Under the pieces are notes generated by a model. That model was not told the DNA's origin. It did no database searches and was given only the letters and a program-made list of their open reading frames with translations. From positions 5,580,001 through 5,644,000 of the forward strand of contig JAPVLO010000182.1 in NCBI GenBank assembly GCA_027257055.1: a DNA stretch of 64,000 bases, written 5' to 3'. Of this stretch, positions 50,780 through 63,374 are shown in pieces (the first letter of the stretch is position 1; the number at the start of each line of letters is the position of its first letter). The stretch comes from Cephalopachus bancanus (Eukaryota > Chordata > Mammalia > Primates > Tarsiidae). Made by a program: the position numbers and the translations under genes.

Positions 50780-53700
50780 AAACAGTCTTCAGTTAGTGAG
50801 GAACGAGAGTGAGAGTAATTGCAGGAATTCTGTGCTGCTGCCATGGACTTGGAGAGACTCCTGAACTTTACAGGACTTCAGTCCCTCATGGTTAACTGCC
50901 TTACCCAAAGTCATGCTCTGGTGAAACCCATGCAGAGTGGTGCAGGGTAAAAAAATCCCTGAGAAGCTCCAGCTGCCATATCCCAGGAACTCAATCCTTG
51001 ATGGCGGCTGCTTTCTAGCCAGCCTGGAAGGGAACAGGTCCAAAGGGTAAATTCTGAAGAGGCTGGCATGGGCTACTGTAAGAACACTTGAGGCCAAGAG
51101 GCTGACCACACTTTGAAATTTTGAACGCAGACTGCCTGAGGCTAAGGCAGGTAAGCTGGGTGGGACTTTGTTGCCATAGCAACCTTTCACTCCCAAGGTA
51201 AACTCCTTTGTGCCCCTACTCACAACAGCATTATACCGGTGGCCGAGACTCCCTCACAATCCCCACTGGGGTGGCCAACAGTACACACAGGTGAGGGGGC
51301 TTGAGATCCTTCCCCCGCCAAAAGCTCAAGAGACAGAGAACATGGGTAATTCTCACAGCTCTACCCACCATCCAGGTTGGCTGGGCACTTCCTTGAAGCA
51401 ACACATGCCAAGTAAAGAGCCCACAGTCACCATGACAGCTTGCTCTCTCCTATAACCACTACCTCCTGACCACAGGTCAACAGCACAACCTATTACATCA
51501 GATAATACCTCACCTTTGAGGAAGATCTGAGCCCAGATCCCAGCAAACACAACTATCTAAGACACCCAAGACACTCAGGACATGTTGAGCCTGGGCAGGT
51601 ATCCTGCACAGAACCATCATAGCTGGCAATTGAGAAAATCACCACAATAAGGATATATATAACCAAGAGAACACTACAGTACCTGTGTTAGCCCCTGCCA
51701 ACCACAAATAAGAATAAATAGTCACCCAAATGAGAAGAAGACAGAAAAATGATTCGGCAATATGAAAACACAGCGTTGTTCAACACCCCCCAAAAAATCA
51801 CACCAATTCTTCAGCAATGAAAACTAACCAAAGTGAAATCTTTAAAACTCCAAAGACACAGAATTCAAAAGGTTGATTATAAATTTGCTCAACGACGCTC
51901 AAAAGAAAGTTGAAAACCAACATAAAAACCTATTCAAGATGCAAATGAAAAAATCTCCAAAGAAATAGATGCTTTTAAAAAAAATCTAAAATTCTAGAAA
52001 TGGCAGAATTGTTTAGAAAAATACACAATGCAGTAGAAAGGTGTAACAGTATACTAGAACAAGTAGAAAAAAGGATCTCAGAACCTGAAGAATTTTTTTT
52101 TAGTCAAGGCTCACTTTGTGACCAAGACTGGAGTGCAGTGGCATGATCACAGCTCACTACAGTCTCCACTTCTTGGGTTCAGATGATCCTGCAGCCCCAG
52201 CCTCTTGAGTAGATGAGACACAGATTCGTACCACCACACTCACCTACTTTTTTAACTTTTTTGTAAAGATAAGTTCTCATTATGTTGCACAGACTGGTCT
52301 TGAACTCCTGGGCTCAAGCAATCCTCTAATCTTGGCCTCCCAAAGCAGGAATTACACATGTAAGCCACTACATCCAGCCAAGTCTTTTAAATTAAACAAA
52401 TTAGACAACACTTTTTAAAAAAGAACCAAGAGAATGAAACAAAGTCTCCAAGAAATGAAGGATTATGTAAAACATCCAAACCTAAGAATCATAGGTGTTC
52501 CTGAGGAAAAAGAGAAAACAGCAGGTTTGGAAAGTCTATTTAAGGAAATAAATGAGGACAACTTCCCTGGCCATGCCAAGGATTTTAACATCCAAATACA
52601 AAAAGCTCAAAGATCCCTCAGAAGATTCATTACTAAAAGGTCATCCCCAAGGAATATAATCATCAGGTTATGCAAAGTTAATTTGAAGGAAAAAATTTTA
52701 AGAGCCTGAGACAAGAAAATCAAATGACTTACAAAAATAAACTTAACAGAGTAACAGCAGACCTCTCAGAATCTGACACCCTACAAGTCAGAAGGGATTG
52801 AGGCCCAATCTTCAATAGTCTCAGACAAAATAACAGTGAGCCATGGATATTGAATAATAAAAAACTAAGTTTCAGAAATAAAAGAAAAATAAAGTCTTTC
52901 TCAGACAAGCAAATGCTGAGGGAATTGTTGTGGAGCTCTAAATGCTGAAACAAAGGGTTGAAATTTGAACTATATCAGTAGAAAAACACTAGAAATCATA
53001 AAGCACACACGATTTATGGAATACCAACTCAATAGAGAAAAATAAATAAATAAAATAAATAATAAAGCAACCAGATAACAAAAAGCAAGATGAATGGAAT
53101 AATACCTTAAATATCCTTATTATCCCTGAACATAAATGGTCTCAATACCCCACTAAAGATATAGACTGGCAAAATGTGTTTTTTTAAAAAAACTCCAACT
53201 ATCTGCTGCCTTTAAGAGACCCATTTAACACACACAGACTCCTACAGACTCAAGGTAAAGGGGTGAGTGGGAAAAAAATATTCCATGTAATTGAAAATCA
53301 AAACCAAGCAGAAGCCATTCTCATATCAGACAAAACAGACTTTAAATGAACAACAGAAAAAAAAAAAAAAAAGACAAAGACGGTTACTATGCAATACAGG
53401 GATCAATCCAACAAAAAGACATAACAATTTTAAATATGTATGCAAATAACACCACAGCCCCCAGCTTTAGAAAAAAAATTGTACTAGACCTAAAAAAAAA
53501 GGAAAAAAATGAAAGACAGACAACAATACAACAATAGTAGGACACTTCAATACTCCACTTACAACAATAAACAGATCACCAAGGCAGAAAGTCAACAAAG
53601 AAATTTTGACATTAAACTGAACCCTGAAGCAAATGAACCTAACAGACATCTATGGAACATTCTACCCCCAAATTACATAATATACATCTTTCTGATCAGC

Positions 53701-54670
53701 ACATGGAACATTCTCCAAAATAGACCACATGATGGACCACAAATCAAGACTCAATAAATTGAAAAAAAAAGAATCATATCAAGCACCTTCTCAGACAGCA
53801 AACAAATAAAGCTAGAAAATAACTCCAAAAAGAATTTACAAAACCAAACAAAAACATGGAAATTAAACAATCTGCTCCTGAATGATTCTTGGGTCAACAA
53901 CGAAATCAAGATGGAAATTTAAAAATTCCTAAAAATGAATGACAACAATGAAACAGGTTATTAAAACTAGGACACAGCCAAAGCTGTGCTCAAAAGGAAA
54001 ATTTATGGCACTTAAGGCATATATTAACAAGACTGAAACATCACATATTGACAACCTGATGGCACACCTCAAAGAATGAGAAAAATATCCATAAACCAAA
54101 CCCAAAGTTAGCAGAAACGATAACAAACACTAGAGCAGAACTAAATGAAATTGAAATCTAAAAAAAAATACAAAACATCAGTGAAATCAAAAGTTGGTTC
54201 TTTGAAAATATAAACAAAATTGATAGGCCATTACCTAGTTTATAAAATGAAGAAAATCAAATTATCTCAATCAGAAATGAAAATGGAGACATTACAAATG
54301 ATACAACAGAAACACAAAAGATCATCTGAGATTATTATGAACACCTAGAGCAAGAAACTAGACAACCCAGAGGAAATGGATACATTTTTGGAAACATACA
54401 ACAACCCAACCTTGAATCAGGAAGAAATAGAGACCCTAAGCAGGCCAATAATAAATAGTGAGATTGAAACAGTAATTAGAAGTTCCCAACAAAAATAAAG
54501 TTCAGGACAGAATCACAATAAAATTCTACCAGACTTTCAAAGAACTAGTACCAATTTTACTGAAGCTATTCTATATAATTGAAGAGGAGGGAATGCTCCC
54601 TAACTAATTATATGAAGGCAGTATAACCCCGATACTAAAACCAGAAAAAGACACAAGAAAACTACAGACC
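50780..54670 (+). mobile_element. L1 element, 5' UTR to reverse-transcriptase start
   Basis: GC-richer 5' UTR-like DNA (50,780-51,700), ORF1 remnants (51,850-52,730; FITKRSSPRNIIIRL at about 52,625), then ORF2 endonuclease (NMYANNTTAPSF at 53,430) and the start of the RT region (54,560). It is cut off at about 54,670, where the next L1 begins. An Alu splits ORF1. Many stops. Confidence 0.75.
52092..52379 (-). mobile_element. Old diverged Alu
   Basis: Antisense dimer lacking the local subfamily changes (GTGCAGTGGCATGATCACAG; GAACTCCTGGGCTCAAGCAA). Inserted in L1 ORF1. Confidence 0.85.
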
Positions 54671-54755
54671 AGAGTAGTGGGAGGGGTTATGAGAAGATGA
54701 CAGCATAGCTAGTCAGACTGCGTGAGTTCCTGTGTGAATGACTGAGTGTACGGAT

Positions 54756-54809
<54 letters not shown>
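54756..54809 (+). repeat. (TG)n microsatellite
   Basis: About 27 uninterrupted TG units within the L1 5' UTR. Confidence 0.97.
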
Positions 54810-54811
<2 letters not shown>

Positions 54812-55918
54812 GTGGGGGGGAGGTGTGAGTGGCTGACTGAGTGGGGACGTGGGAGCAAGTGGCCAGGGCTCTCCCAGTGAAAGCAGCTGGTGCCACAGCC
54901 ACTGTGCCACAGCTGGTGCCACAGCCACTTCCTGGAGTGTAGAAGCTGAATGCCATTTCCAAAAATCAATCAACTTTTTCCCAGGAAGAAGCTGCCACAG
55001 TAACTGCCGTTCCCACCATCACTGGCACCAAGGGCCACAGAAGTAATGCAGCAAGGGAGCCAGAGGCAAAGTCCTGAAGAAGCACCAGGGAGAGGCCAGC
55101 CCGAACCTGAACTTCCTGCCACTGCCTGCAGCACCAGGCTCGGCTGAAAGACCCTGCTACCAGGATCTGAGATGTGGAGATGTGGTACTTGCTGGGGAGG
55201 CAGCCATCTTTCCCAGCAGGAACAGCAGTCTGTGGAGAAACTGAGAAGCCTCTCTAAAGCCTGGGAAGAGAAGTGCTCTAGGGCAACCTCCAAAGAATAG
55301 CAGACATGCATCTTACGGCCAGAGGGTGATCTCTGCTTTGCTTTGGGGCTGGCTCTCCACGAATTCAGAAATCATTGCCCCCAGTATACAAACCCCTGGT
55401 GGGTAGGCAAATGTGGAGCCCAACAATTCACTCCCTGTCCTGAGCCAGCTGCTAGGCAACAAGCACATACAGTAGAACTGACCAAGAAGGACGCTGGTGA
55501 GTGCCTAGCTGACTCCCCTGACTCTAGCAACAAGCAAAAGAAATCAGGAGGAAAGGGTAGAGGCCAGAAGCCCCATTCCCCCACCAGGAACTGAATGCTG
55601 AGGGAGCTATGACCATGCTGGGAGAGGAAGGAAGAGGGGAGAGAGCCTAAGAGATGCTGAGTCAAGTTAACACACATCCCTGTGGGCACACGATGGCTAT
55701 TAATTTCAGGCAGCAGGAGGTGAAGACTCTAACATCTCAAGTTTCAACAACAAAGAGGAAGCCTGCAGTAAGAGGAAGAGGAAGACTTACAGTTGTAGAA
55801 CCTGTCACAAGAGGGAGCTCTCCCCCTCTCAGAGATACACTAAAACTGAGGATTCTACCAATGGGTCTTTTGGGTTTAGTTTGGTGCCTAAGGTTTTCAA
55901 TTTATATTGTGGTCACGA

Positions 55919-56092
55919 TTTTTTTTTTTGTTACATCTGTTTAAAAAAGGTCTCTCTCCTCTTTCCTCCTTTTTCCTCTTCAAAATTTTTCTTTTTTTTT
56001 CAGGTTTTTCCCCTTTTTTCCCCCTTTTTTTTCTTTTTTTTTCCTTTTTCTTTTTTCTTTTTTCCCTTCTTCCTCTTTTTTTTCTCTTATAC
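55919..56092 (+). repeat. Pyrimidine-rich tract in L1 5' UTR
   Basis: Long runs of T broken by C. The same kind of tract occupies 43,040-43,250 in the other young-looking L1, so it appears to be a family feature. Confidence 0.85.
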
Positions 56093-57810
56093 CCTGTCCT
56101 GGACTCAGGGGCTACACAAGCATATTCACTGTAAGGTCATATTGTGTGGAGATGGTGAGCGGACCCCAGCTGACCCACTTACCAGATAGCAGGCAGTATG
56201 ACCTGTCAGTAAGCTCTGAATCCTTGCGGCCCCTCTCGCACTCCTTAGCAAGTGCTCAAATTTGTAAAGAGATAACACAATGCCCCCCTCCCAGACCTAT
56301 TTCATGAACAAACCTGGAGCCCCAGCACAGGGAAGGACAGAAAGTAGAGCAAACATCAGAAATTATTTATTCTCCATTTCCCACTGAACAACAGAACCAA
56401 AGAGAAAAATAAGAGAACTGCTACAAATGAAGAAAAGCTAAAGAAAAATCACTGGTAACCCTCAGAGCCCCCAAAAGAGTAAGAGCCTGAAAGAACAGGC
56501 TGGAGCACAAATAATGGCTATCTCTGAGAATGACGGTACCCAGAAGATACTTACACAGATCAGAGAATTGTTGGGTAGAATAAAAATCAAGAAATGCAAT
56601 GGAGATGGACAGACTCAAGAAAGTATATTTAGAAATAACAGAAATAACTCCATCTAAGAAATAAATAACAAACTGACAACCATGGAAAGCAGAATTGATC
56701 AACAGAAGAAGAATCTCAAGCTGAAAAACCAAAATATGGAATTAACCTAATCAATTAAAAATATAGAAAAAAAGCATAAGAAGAAACTCTCTAACAGACA
56801 TGTGATTTTACTAAGAAGCCAAAATAACATCTAAGCAGAATACCTGAAGTAGAAGGAGAAATAGAAAATATCTTGAAACAAACATTCCATGAGGTTATTC
56901 AAGAAAACGTTCCTCACTTAGCCAGAGAGATAGCTATACAAACACAAGAGATTCAGAGAACCCCTGCAAGACATCTTATGAGAAGACCAACCCTTATACA
57001 TATAGTAATTCACCTACACAAAGTAAGTATAAAAGAAAAAACCCTGAAGGCAGCAAGGGGAAAAGGTCAGACTACCTAACAGAGAAGACAAATCAGAAAC
57101 GCTGCAGACTTATCTGTAGAAACACTACAGACCAGAGGGGATTGAACACTACATAATGAAGGAATGGAAGGGAAGAACACTATGTAATGATAAAAGGCTG
57201 AATCCATATATATACCAGCTTTTATAAAGCAGCTACTAGGTAAACTAAAAAAAGATATCTACGCTAATACTATCATAGCTGAGGACTTAAAAACACCACT
57301 AACAATGCTAGATAGACCATCAAGGCAAAAAAATCAATGAAGAGATACAAAACCTCAACTTGATGCTTGACCAAATGGATTTAACAGATACCTACAGAAC
57401 ACTCCACCCAACAACCATGGTGCATACATTCTACTCATCACCACATGGAATATACTCCAAGATCAACCATATCCTTGACCATAAATAAAGCATAAACAAA
57501 TGTTATAAGATCAAAATACTGCCCACCTTCTCAGACTGCAGTGGAAATAAAGTAAATATCACCACCAACAATATTCTCTGAAAAACCACAAAGACATGGA
57601 CACAAAACAGCATGACACTGAACAACTCCTGGGTCAATAAAGAAATCAAAACAGAAATGAAAAAAATCCTGGAAACAAATGAAAATGAAGAAACATCTTA
57701 CCAAAACCTCTGGGATGCCATGAAAACAGTACTAACAGGGTAATTTATAACTCTATGAACAGATATCAAGAAAATAGAAAGATCACAAGTTAACCTCATT
57801 TGTGACCACT

Positions 57811-58028
57811 GATGTGAATTTACATCATTCCAAATTCTATTCCTGGTTGCTGCTGACATGAATTTATGCAATTACAAATTTTGCTCCTGGTTGCCACTGA
57901 CATGAATTTACATCATTCCAAATTTTGTTCCTGGCCGCTGCTAACATGAATTCACAACATTCCAAATTCTGTTCTTGGTTGACGCTGATGTGAACTTACA
58001 TCTTGCAAATTCTGTTTCTGAATGCTGC
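57811..58028 (+). repeat. Five 44-bp tandem units at the piggyBac left end
   Basis: Unit starts near 57,811, 57,855, 57,898, 57,942 and 57,986. The shared pattern is GACATGAATTTACATCATTC, then CAAATT-TGTTCCTGG. The last unit is the most diverged. Confidence 0.88.
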
Positions 58029-58247
58029 ATCATTGTCATATGTATGGTATTATATTTTGCTTGGAAATGAATAGTCAGGAGAGAGAAAGTTGAGATAATT
58101 ATCTCATATTAACTGAGCAATGTTGTTATTGAATTACATAGCTGGTAAAAATTGCAAGTTGGTCATTATTTTGTTGCAATTAGTGTTCTATACTTGTATT
58201 TTGATATTTCAGGGCTTTCATACTTCAGTGTTAAAAATAATTTACCA

Positions 58248-59340
58248 TATAAGAACCTTAGAAAATGCAGGAGACACTCTTATGGAAATTGGAACTGGCA
58301 GCCAATTTTTTATCAAAACCTCAAGTGCCCATGCTGTAAGAGATGAGATAGACAAGTGGGAACTCATCAAACTGACAAGCTTCTAAAAGCCAAAGAAACC
58401 ATCAAGAGAGCAGGGAGACAGCCTTCAGACTGGGAAAGAATATTTGTCAACAGTATGTCTGACAAAGGCCTAACATCTAGGGTCTACAAGGAACTCAAAT
58501 GTGACGAAAAGAAAAAACAGCCCCATTACAAAGTGGGCAAAAGATATGAACAGACAGTTCTCAAAAGAAGACATACAAGCAGCCAACAGATACATTAAAA
58601 ATGTTCAGCCTCATCAGTCATCAAAGAAATGCAGATTAAAACCACACTGAGGTACCACCTAACTTCAGTCAGGATGGCCACCATCAATGACTCAAAACAC
58701 AACAGATGCTGGAAAGGAGCAGGGAAAAGGGAACACTTCTACACTGTTGGTGGAAGTGTAAACTAATACAACCTCTGTGGAAAACAGTTTGGCGATTACT
58801 AAAAGATCTAAAAATTGACCTTCCATATAACCCCGCATTCCCCTTACTGGAAGTATACATGGAGAAACTCAAATCACTCTATGAAAAAGATACCTGCACA
58901 TGTATTTATTGCAGCATTGTTCACAATAGTAAAAACATGGAACCAACTGTGCTGCCCATTGAAAGAGGACTAGATTTTTTAAAATGCGGTACGTATACAC
59001 TATGGAATATTATGCAGCCATAAAGAAAGACTAAATTATGAACTTCACAGCAACTTGGGTGGATTTAAAGCCTATAATACTGAGTGATGTATCACAGAAA
59101 CAAAGAATTGGGTATCACATGTTCTCACTCATAAGTGGACCTTGAACACATATCATAATACTATAAGAAAAGGATTAGCAGTAGTGGGAAACTGCTGGGG
59201 AGGCAGAATTGGCAGCAGTGGGAACCTGCCAGGGGAGGGGAAGCACACCTCATCAACAAGGGTACCTGCATAATGAACATGTGTATACCTAACCCTGAAT
59301 TGTACCCCACATCTTTAATATAAAAAAATTAAATAATAAT
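58248..59340 (+). mobile_element. 5'-truncated L1 inside the piggyBac
   Basis: ORF2 C-terminal part ([40 protein letters not shown]) to the 3' UTR and an (AAT)n tail. The target repeat AATAATTTACCA occurs at 58,236-58,247 and 59,341-59,352. Confidence 0.88.
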
Positions 59341-59352
59341 AATAATTTACCA

Positions 59353-59648
59353 GCTGGGTGTGGTGGCTCATACCTGTAATCTCAGCACTTTGGGAGGTAG
59401 AGGCAAGAGGACTGCCTTAGCCCATGGATGCGAGATCAGCCTGAGCAACATGGTGAGATCTCGTCTTTACAATAATTTTTTCTTTAAATTACCTGGACGT
59501 GGTGGTGCATGCCTGTAGTTCCAGATACTTGGAAGGCTGAAGTGGTAGGACTGCCTGAGTCCAGCAGGTCGAGGCTGCAGTGGCCATGAGCATGCCACTG
59601 CACTCCAGCCTGGGCCACAGAGTGAGACTCTAACTCAAAAAACAAATA
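59353..59648 (+). mobile_element. Alu, older, inserted at the same 12-bp site
   Basis: Dimer without the local short left arm (GAGCAACATGGTGAGATC). It uses the L1's 3' target repeat as its own, producing a third AATAATTTACCA at 59,649-59,660. Confidence 0.9.
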
Positions 59649-59660
59649 AATAATTTACCA

Positions 59661-60440
59661 AAATTATGGAAAATGAAGAAATATATGCTGATGAGATATC
59701 CGAGGTTGAAGGTGAACTTATTAATGACAGTCAGATAGTGATGCAATGATGTAATGTAAATGAAGAAATGTAACACAGATAATCTACAACAGTGAATCTA
59801 GTACTGGTGGACAAAATATGATCCAAAAAGGAACTCAGAAGGATTTCTTGGTGTCCAAATGATCCTCAAAGTAGAAGTGAAGTTGTTGGACTATTTATTG
59901 GAGATGATTTTATAGAAATGATCACAACTGAAACTAACAAGTATTATGATCATATGCACCACAGATATAAATGTCCAAAGAAATCAAAAAAGTAGAGCAA
60001 TACTACAGTGTCTGAGATGAAAAAATTTCTAGCAATCAATATTTTGATGGAACAAGTGAAGAAAACTACAATGCATGATTACTGGTAAAGCCATCTATCA
60101 ACTGCAATGCCTTTCTTTTAAAAAATAATGACAAAAAATAGATTACTACAAAGCTTGCGGTTTTTGCATTTTTCCAATAATGCAGAAATAGTCAAATCCA
60201 AGCAAATTATGACAAATTTAACCCATAATAAAGTATGTTTTAAATAAGTTCAATACTGTGTGCAAACCTGAACAAGAACTTTTCTTGGATGAATCCATGA
60301 TACCTCTTCGTGGAAGTGTGACCTTTTGGATTTACAATCCAAATAAAAACACAAACTACAGAATGCTAATCAGAATGGTGTCTGAGGCATATACTGGATA
60401 TGTCTGCAACTTTCAGCTATATTGTGAAAATGACAATTAA
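59661..60440 (+). pseudogene. piggyBac transposase remnant, N-terminal to central part
   Basis: Broken frames give FIGDDFIEMITTETNKYYDH near 59,900, SEMKKFLAINILMEQVKK near 60,010, then LLQSLRFLHFSNNAEIV near 60,150 and the open stretch CKPEQELFLDESMIPLRGS to NYRMLIRMVSEAYTGYVCNF (60,258-60,440). FLDESMIP matches the piggyBac D-E-S-M first catalytic aspartate region. The C-terminal half, including the zinc domain, is missing. Confidence 0.85.
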
Positions 60441-61850
60441 CAAAAGACTATTTCACTTGTGCTTAACAACAGAAATTTGCAGCAATCAGCTTCAGCCTTT
60501 TTTTTTTTTTTTATTTCCACCCAGTGGCAAATGTGCTAACAGCCTAACAAAATCACCTAAAGGGAGCTGAAAATGCAAGACCACCAAAACCCTAACTTCA
60601 GCAGAAGAATCCAAACCACCAAAACAAAAGCCCAAAACATAGAAGACAAAAATATAATAGAAAAAATAAACAAGACAAAAAGCTCATTCTCTGAAAGGAT
60701 AAACAAGACTGATGGAAACCAGCCAGAATGACCAGGAAAAAAGAGAGAATAAAGCCCAAATACATGCAATCAAAAGCGAAAAGATCAAGTCACAACTATC
60801 CCCAAAGTAATACAAAAGATTATCAGAGATTACTAAGCACACATGTATGGAAACAAACTCAAAAAACTAAACAAAATGGAGGAATTTCTTATGTCACACA
60901 ACCTCCCAAGGTTGAAACAAGAAGAAATTGAGACAAAACAGACCAAGAAGAACCCAGGAAAATGAATCTGTCATAAGATAACTACCTACCAAAAATAAAA
61001 AAAGCCCTGGACAAGATGGCTTTCTAGCAGAATTCTACAAAATATACAAGGAGGAGCTGATACCAATCCTATTGAAAGTATTTCAGACAATTGAAAAAGA
61101 TGGCTCTTTCCTCAAATAATTTTATGGAGCTAACATCACTCTGATATCCAAACTGGGGAAAGAGCCAAAAAGAAAGAGAACTAAAGGTCAATAACCCTGA
61201 TGAACACAGATGTAAACATTCTCAACAAGATTCTAGCAAATCGGATCCAACAACACATCTCAAAAACCATCCACCATGACCAAGTAGGCTTCAACCCAGG
61301 GGTGCAGGGCTGGTTCAACATCTGCAAGATCACAGATGTAATTAAATACATCAACAGATATAAAAACAAGAACCACATAATTATATCATTAGACACAGAA
61401 AAAGCTTTCAACAAATTCCAGCATCACTTATTGATAAAAACCCTTGAATACCTAGGCATAGAGGGAACATACCTCAAAATAGTAAAAGCCCTCTACAATA
61501 AACCCAGCTAACATATCGCTAAATGGACAGAAATTGGAAGCATTTCCCCTGAAAACTGAACAAGACAAGGCTGCCCAGTTCTGTTCAATACAGTGTTGTA
61601 AGTCCTAGCTACAGCAATCAGACAAGAGAAGGAAATCAGGGTATCCAAATAGGAAAAAAGGAAGTTATCACTCTTAGTCGATGATACAATCCTATATCTT
61701 AAAAACCCAAGAGAATATGTCAAAAACCTTCTTGCACTGATAAAGGACTTTGGCAAAGTCTCAGCATACAAAATCAATGTGCAAAAGACAGTCGCATTCT
61801 TATACACCAAAAACAAACAGGCAGAGGACCAAATAAAAGGCACAATCCCA

Positions 61851-62155
61851 GGCCAGGCTCGGTGGCTCAGCCTGTAATCCCAGCACTTTGGGAGGCCAAG
61901 GCAAGTGAGTTGACTAAGCCCAGGTTCGAGACTAGCCTGGGCAACTTGGCAAGACTTCGTCTCTACAATAAATAAAAAAAACTAGCAAGGTGTGATAGCA
62001 CGTGCCTGTAGTTTCAGCTACTTGGAAAGCTGAGACGGATGTATTGCCAGAGCCCAGCAGGTTGACGCTGGGGTTGCCGTGAGTGTGCCACTGCCCTCCA
62101 GCATGGACAACAGAGAGACTCCAACTCAAAAAAAAAGAAAAGGAAAGAAAAAAAA
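61851..62155 (+). mobile_element. Alu, older local subfamily
   Basis: Dimer with GGGCAACTTGGCAAGAC. Target repeats GCACAATCCCA flank it. Inserted in the L1 ORF2. Confidence 0.92.
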
Positions 62156-63092
62156 AAGCACAATCCCATTCACAACAGTCACAAATAAAATGAAATACCT
62201 TGGCAATCTCCTAACCAGAGAAATGAAAGACATTTATAATAAAAACTATAAAACACTACTCAAATAAATCAAAGAAGACACAAACAATGGAAAAATATTC
62301 CATGCTCATGGATTAGAAGAATCAATGTTGTTAAAATCACCAAAGGCAATCTACAGATTCAATGCAATATCCGTAAAATTACCAATATCATTATTCTCAG
62401 ACCTGGAAAGAACAATACTGAAATTCATATGGAAACATAAATGACTATGAATAGCCAAAACAATCCTCAGCAAAAGAAACAAAGTGGAAGGTATTATACT
62501 TTCAGACTTTAAACTTTATTATAAGGCTACAATAATCAAAACAACCTGGTATTGGTACAAAAACAAACATATAGACCAATGGAACAGGACAGAGATTCCA
62601 GAAGCAAAACCTCAATTTCTCAACCAACTCATCTTCAACAAAGCCTCCACCAACAACCACTGGGGAGAGGAGAACCTATTCAGTAAATGGTGCTGGGAAA
62701 ACTGGCTAACCACATGAAGAATAAAACAGGATGCCTACTTATCACCATACACAATAATCAATTCTAAATGGATCAAAGGTCTAAACTTAAAACCTCAAAC
62801 TATAAAACTCTTAGAAAAGGCACCCTTACAGAAATCAAAGTAGGCAACCAATTCCTGATCAAAACCCAGGTGTCCATGCCATAAAAGATAAGATAGACAA
62901 GTGGGACCTCATCAAACTGAAAAGCTTTTGCAAAGCAAAGGAAACCATCAAGAGATTAGGAATAAAGCCCGTAGAAAGGGAAAAAATATTTGCCAACTGT
63001 GTACTTGACAAAGGCCTAACATCTAGGCTCTACAAGGAACTCAAATGTGCCAAAAGAAAAAAAAACAGTCTCATTAAAAAGTGGGAAAAATA

Positions 63093-63374
63093 GCCGGGCT
63101 CAGCGGCTCAGCCTGTAATCCCACGCCTTTGGCAGGCTGAGGTGAGTGGATTGCCTGAGCCTGCGGGTTCGAGACCCGCCTGGGCAGCGAGACCTCATCT
63201 CTACAATAAATCAAAAAATCAGCCGGGAGTGGTAGCGCATGCCTGTAATTCTGGCTACTCAGAAGGCTGAGGAGGAAGGATCGCCGGAGCCCAGCAGGTC
63301 AAGGCTGCGGTGGCCGGGAGCGGCCACTGCACTCCAGTCTGGGCGACCAAGTGAGTGTCCAACTAAAAAAAAAA
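63093..63374 (+). mobile_element. Alu, short left-arm subfamily
   Basis: Full dimer (GGGCAGCGAGACC). Target repeats AAGTGGGAAAAATA flank it. Inserted in the L1 ORF2. Confidence 0.93.

Larger units (their letters stand above)
57794..60535 (+). mobile_element. piggyBac element inserted in L1 at TTAA
   Basis: It interrupts L1 ORF2 between GATCACAAGTTAA (to 57,793) and CTAACAGCCTAAC (from 60,536), giving the TTAA target (one copy now CTAA). The ends share an inverted CATTTG...CCACTG motif. It holds five 44-bp subterminal repeats and transposase remnants, and is split by a truncated L1 and an Alu. Confidence 0.85.

Noticed and set aside
54687..54973. Frames with long HTHTHT runs
   Set aside because: Translations of the (TG)n microsatellite.
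57811..58028. CRISPR-like array
   Set aside because: The units are contiguous with no spacers and lie at a piggyBac end in a mammalian genome.
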